Source: JANNHP01 sp031404455
Lineage (GTDB): Bacteria; Planctomycetota; JAJSAM01; JAJVHW01
Reading direction: 5' to 3'
Assembly: GCA_031404455.1 (NCBI GenBank)
Contig: JANNHP010000427.1
Span: 1 to 6,708, forward strand
Length of the DNA stretch: 6,708 nucleotides
Shown: in pieces, positions 6,041 to 6,708 of the stretch
How the letters are laid out: each line of letters opens with the position of its first letter
Numbering within the stretch: the first letter of the stretch is position 1
Notes under the pieces: model-generated
The model's database searches: none
What the model saw: only the letters and a program-made list of their open reading frames with translations
Told to the model about the DNA's origin: nothing
Program-made: the position numbers and the translations under genes

Positions 6041-6708
6041 ATGAAGCGACTCCCCCGCCGTCCCGTCACGATCGTCGGCGTGCCGATGGACCTCGGCGCC
6101 GGCCGCCGCGGGACCGACATGGGGCCGTCCGCCGTGCGGCTCGCGGGGCTCCACGAGGCGCTCGCGGCGTCGGGCTTCGAGGACGTGGAGGACCTCGGCG
6201 ACCTCGAGGTGCCCGCCGTCGAGACGCTGAAGCTCCTCGATCCGAAGGCGAAGCACCTCCCCGCGATCGCGGCGACGTGCCGTCAGCTCGCGAAGACCGT
6301 GCGCACCGCGCTGCGCCGGGGACGCGTGCCCGTCACCATCGGCGGCGACCACAGCGTCGCCGTGGGCAGCATCTCCGGCGTCGCCGCGCACTTCCGCAAG
6401 CAGAAGAAGTCGCTCGGCGTCGTGTGGGTGGACGCGCATGGCGACATGAACACGCCGGCGACGACCTCCAGCGGCAACGTGCACGGCATGCCCCTCGCGT
6501 CCGTGCTCGGGATGGGTCCCGCGGCACTCACCGAGATCGAGGGCAAGTTCCGCAAGGTCGATCCCGACCGCGTGGCGCTCGTGGGCATCCGCGACCTCGA
6601 CCTGAAGGAGCGCGAGACGATCCGCACCTCGGGCGTCCACGTGTTCACGATGAAGGAGATCGACGAGCGCGGCATCGCCGACGTGATGCGCGAGGCGATC
6701 CGCGTCGC
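6041..6708 (+). CDS. rocF: Arginase, 3'-truncated by window edge
   Basis: The first 222 codons of a ureohydrolase that splits L-arginine into ornithine and urea in the cytoplasm using a binuclear manganese centre. Visible metal and substrate motifs are GGDHS at 101-105 (His104), DAHGD at 131-135 (Asp131, His133, Asp135) and SSGNVHGMP at 143-151, whose Ser-Gly-Asn loop and WVDAHGDMNTP context are typical of arginase rather than agmatinase. The N-terminus TIVGVPMDLGAGRRGTDMGPSAVR is also classic arginase. The second metal motif (DxDxxDP) would lie just past the window edge, so it cannot be checked. Full-length enzymes are about 300 residues, so about a quarter is missing. The start ATG has a good Shine-Dalgarno, and the gene is separated from the upstream operon by a strong hairpin and 187 bp, so it is probably independent and used for arginine catabolism or ornithine supply. 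Confidence 0.94.
   Translation, partial: MKRLPRRPVTIVGVPMDLGAGRRGTDMGPSAVRLAGLHEALAASGFEDVEDLGDLEVPAVETLKLLDPKAKHLPAIAATCRQLAKTVRTALRRGRVPVTIGGDHSVAVGSISGVAAHFRKQKKSLGVVWVDAHGDMNTPATTSSGNVHGMPLASVLGMGPAALTEIEGKFRKVDPDRVALVGIRDLDLKERETIRTSGVHVFTMKEIDERGIADVMREAIRV

Noticed and set aside
5589..6044. 151-codon + strand frame crossing the hairpin
   Set aside because: It starts inside the acyltransferase in another frame and runs through the palindrome; the peptide has no domain-like character.
5897..6640. 247-codon - strand frame antisense to arginase
   Set aside because: The + strand arginase motifs (GGDHS, DAHGD, SGNVHG) are unambiguous; the antisense frame is a composition artefact.

Overview
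The window is very GC-rich (about 70% by eye), strongly G/C-biased at third codon positions, and coding on the + strand almost end to end. It looks like chromosomal DNA from a high-GC bacterium. I cannot place the phylum from the sequence; an acidobacterial, myxobacterial or similar environmental lineage would fit. No rRNA, tRNA, insertion sequence, integrase or CRISPR array is visible.

Positions 1-5853 hold five tightly packed + strand genes that look like one operon running in from upstream. They are: (1) the C-terminal three quarters of an AMP-forming acyl/aryl-CoA or acyl-ACP ligase; (2) a complete AsnB-type glutamine-dependent amidotransferase starting at a TTG; (3) a divergent NAD(+) synthase-family ATP pyrophosphatase; (4) a membrane-anchored or exported protein resembling an SGNH hydrolase; (5) a left-handed beta-helix O-acyltransferase of the CatB/XAT type. 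The ligase and AsnB genes are 15 bp apart, and each of the next three junctions is a 4-bp ATGA stop/start overlap, so translation of genes 2 to 5 is probably coupled. The last gene ends inside a perfect 23-bp inverted repeat with a 3-nt loop, a good candidate for the operon terminator.

After a 187-bp non-coding stretch, a separate gene begins at 6041 and runs off the window end. It is an arginase with clear manganese-binding motifs and its own Shine-Dalgarno sequence, and has no evident link to the operon.

Taken together, the operon contains one enzyme that activates a carboxylate as an adenylate, two that form or use amides through ATP-pyrophosphatase chemistry, one probable extracytoplasmic esterase/transferase-like protein, and one acyltransferase. 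This is the toolkit expected for building or decorating a secreted small molecule, lipid or surface polysaccharide with amide and acyl groups. It does not look like housekeeping asparagine or NAD synthesis. The product cannot be read from the sequence. Similar ligase plus asparagine-synthase-like sets occur in exosortase/exopolysaccharide loci, which is the closest known parallel I can name, but no exosortase, glycosyltransferase or carrier protein lies within this window.
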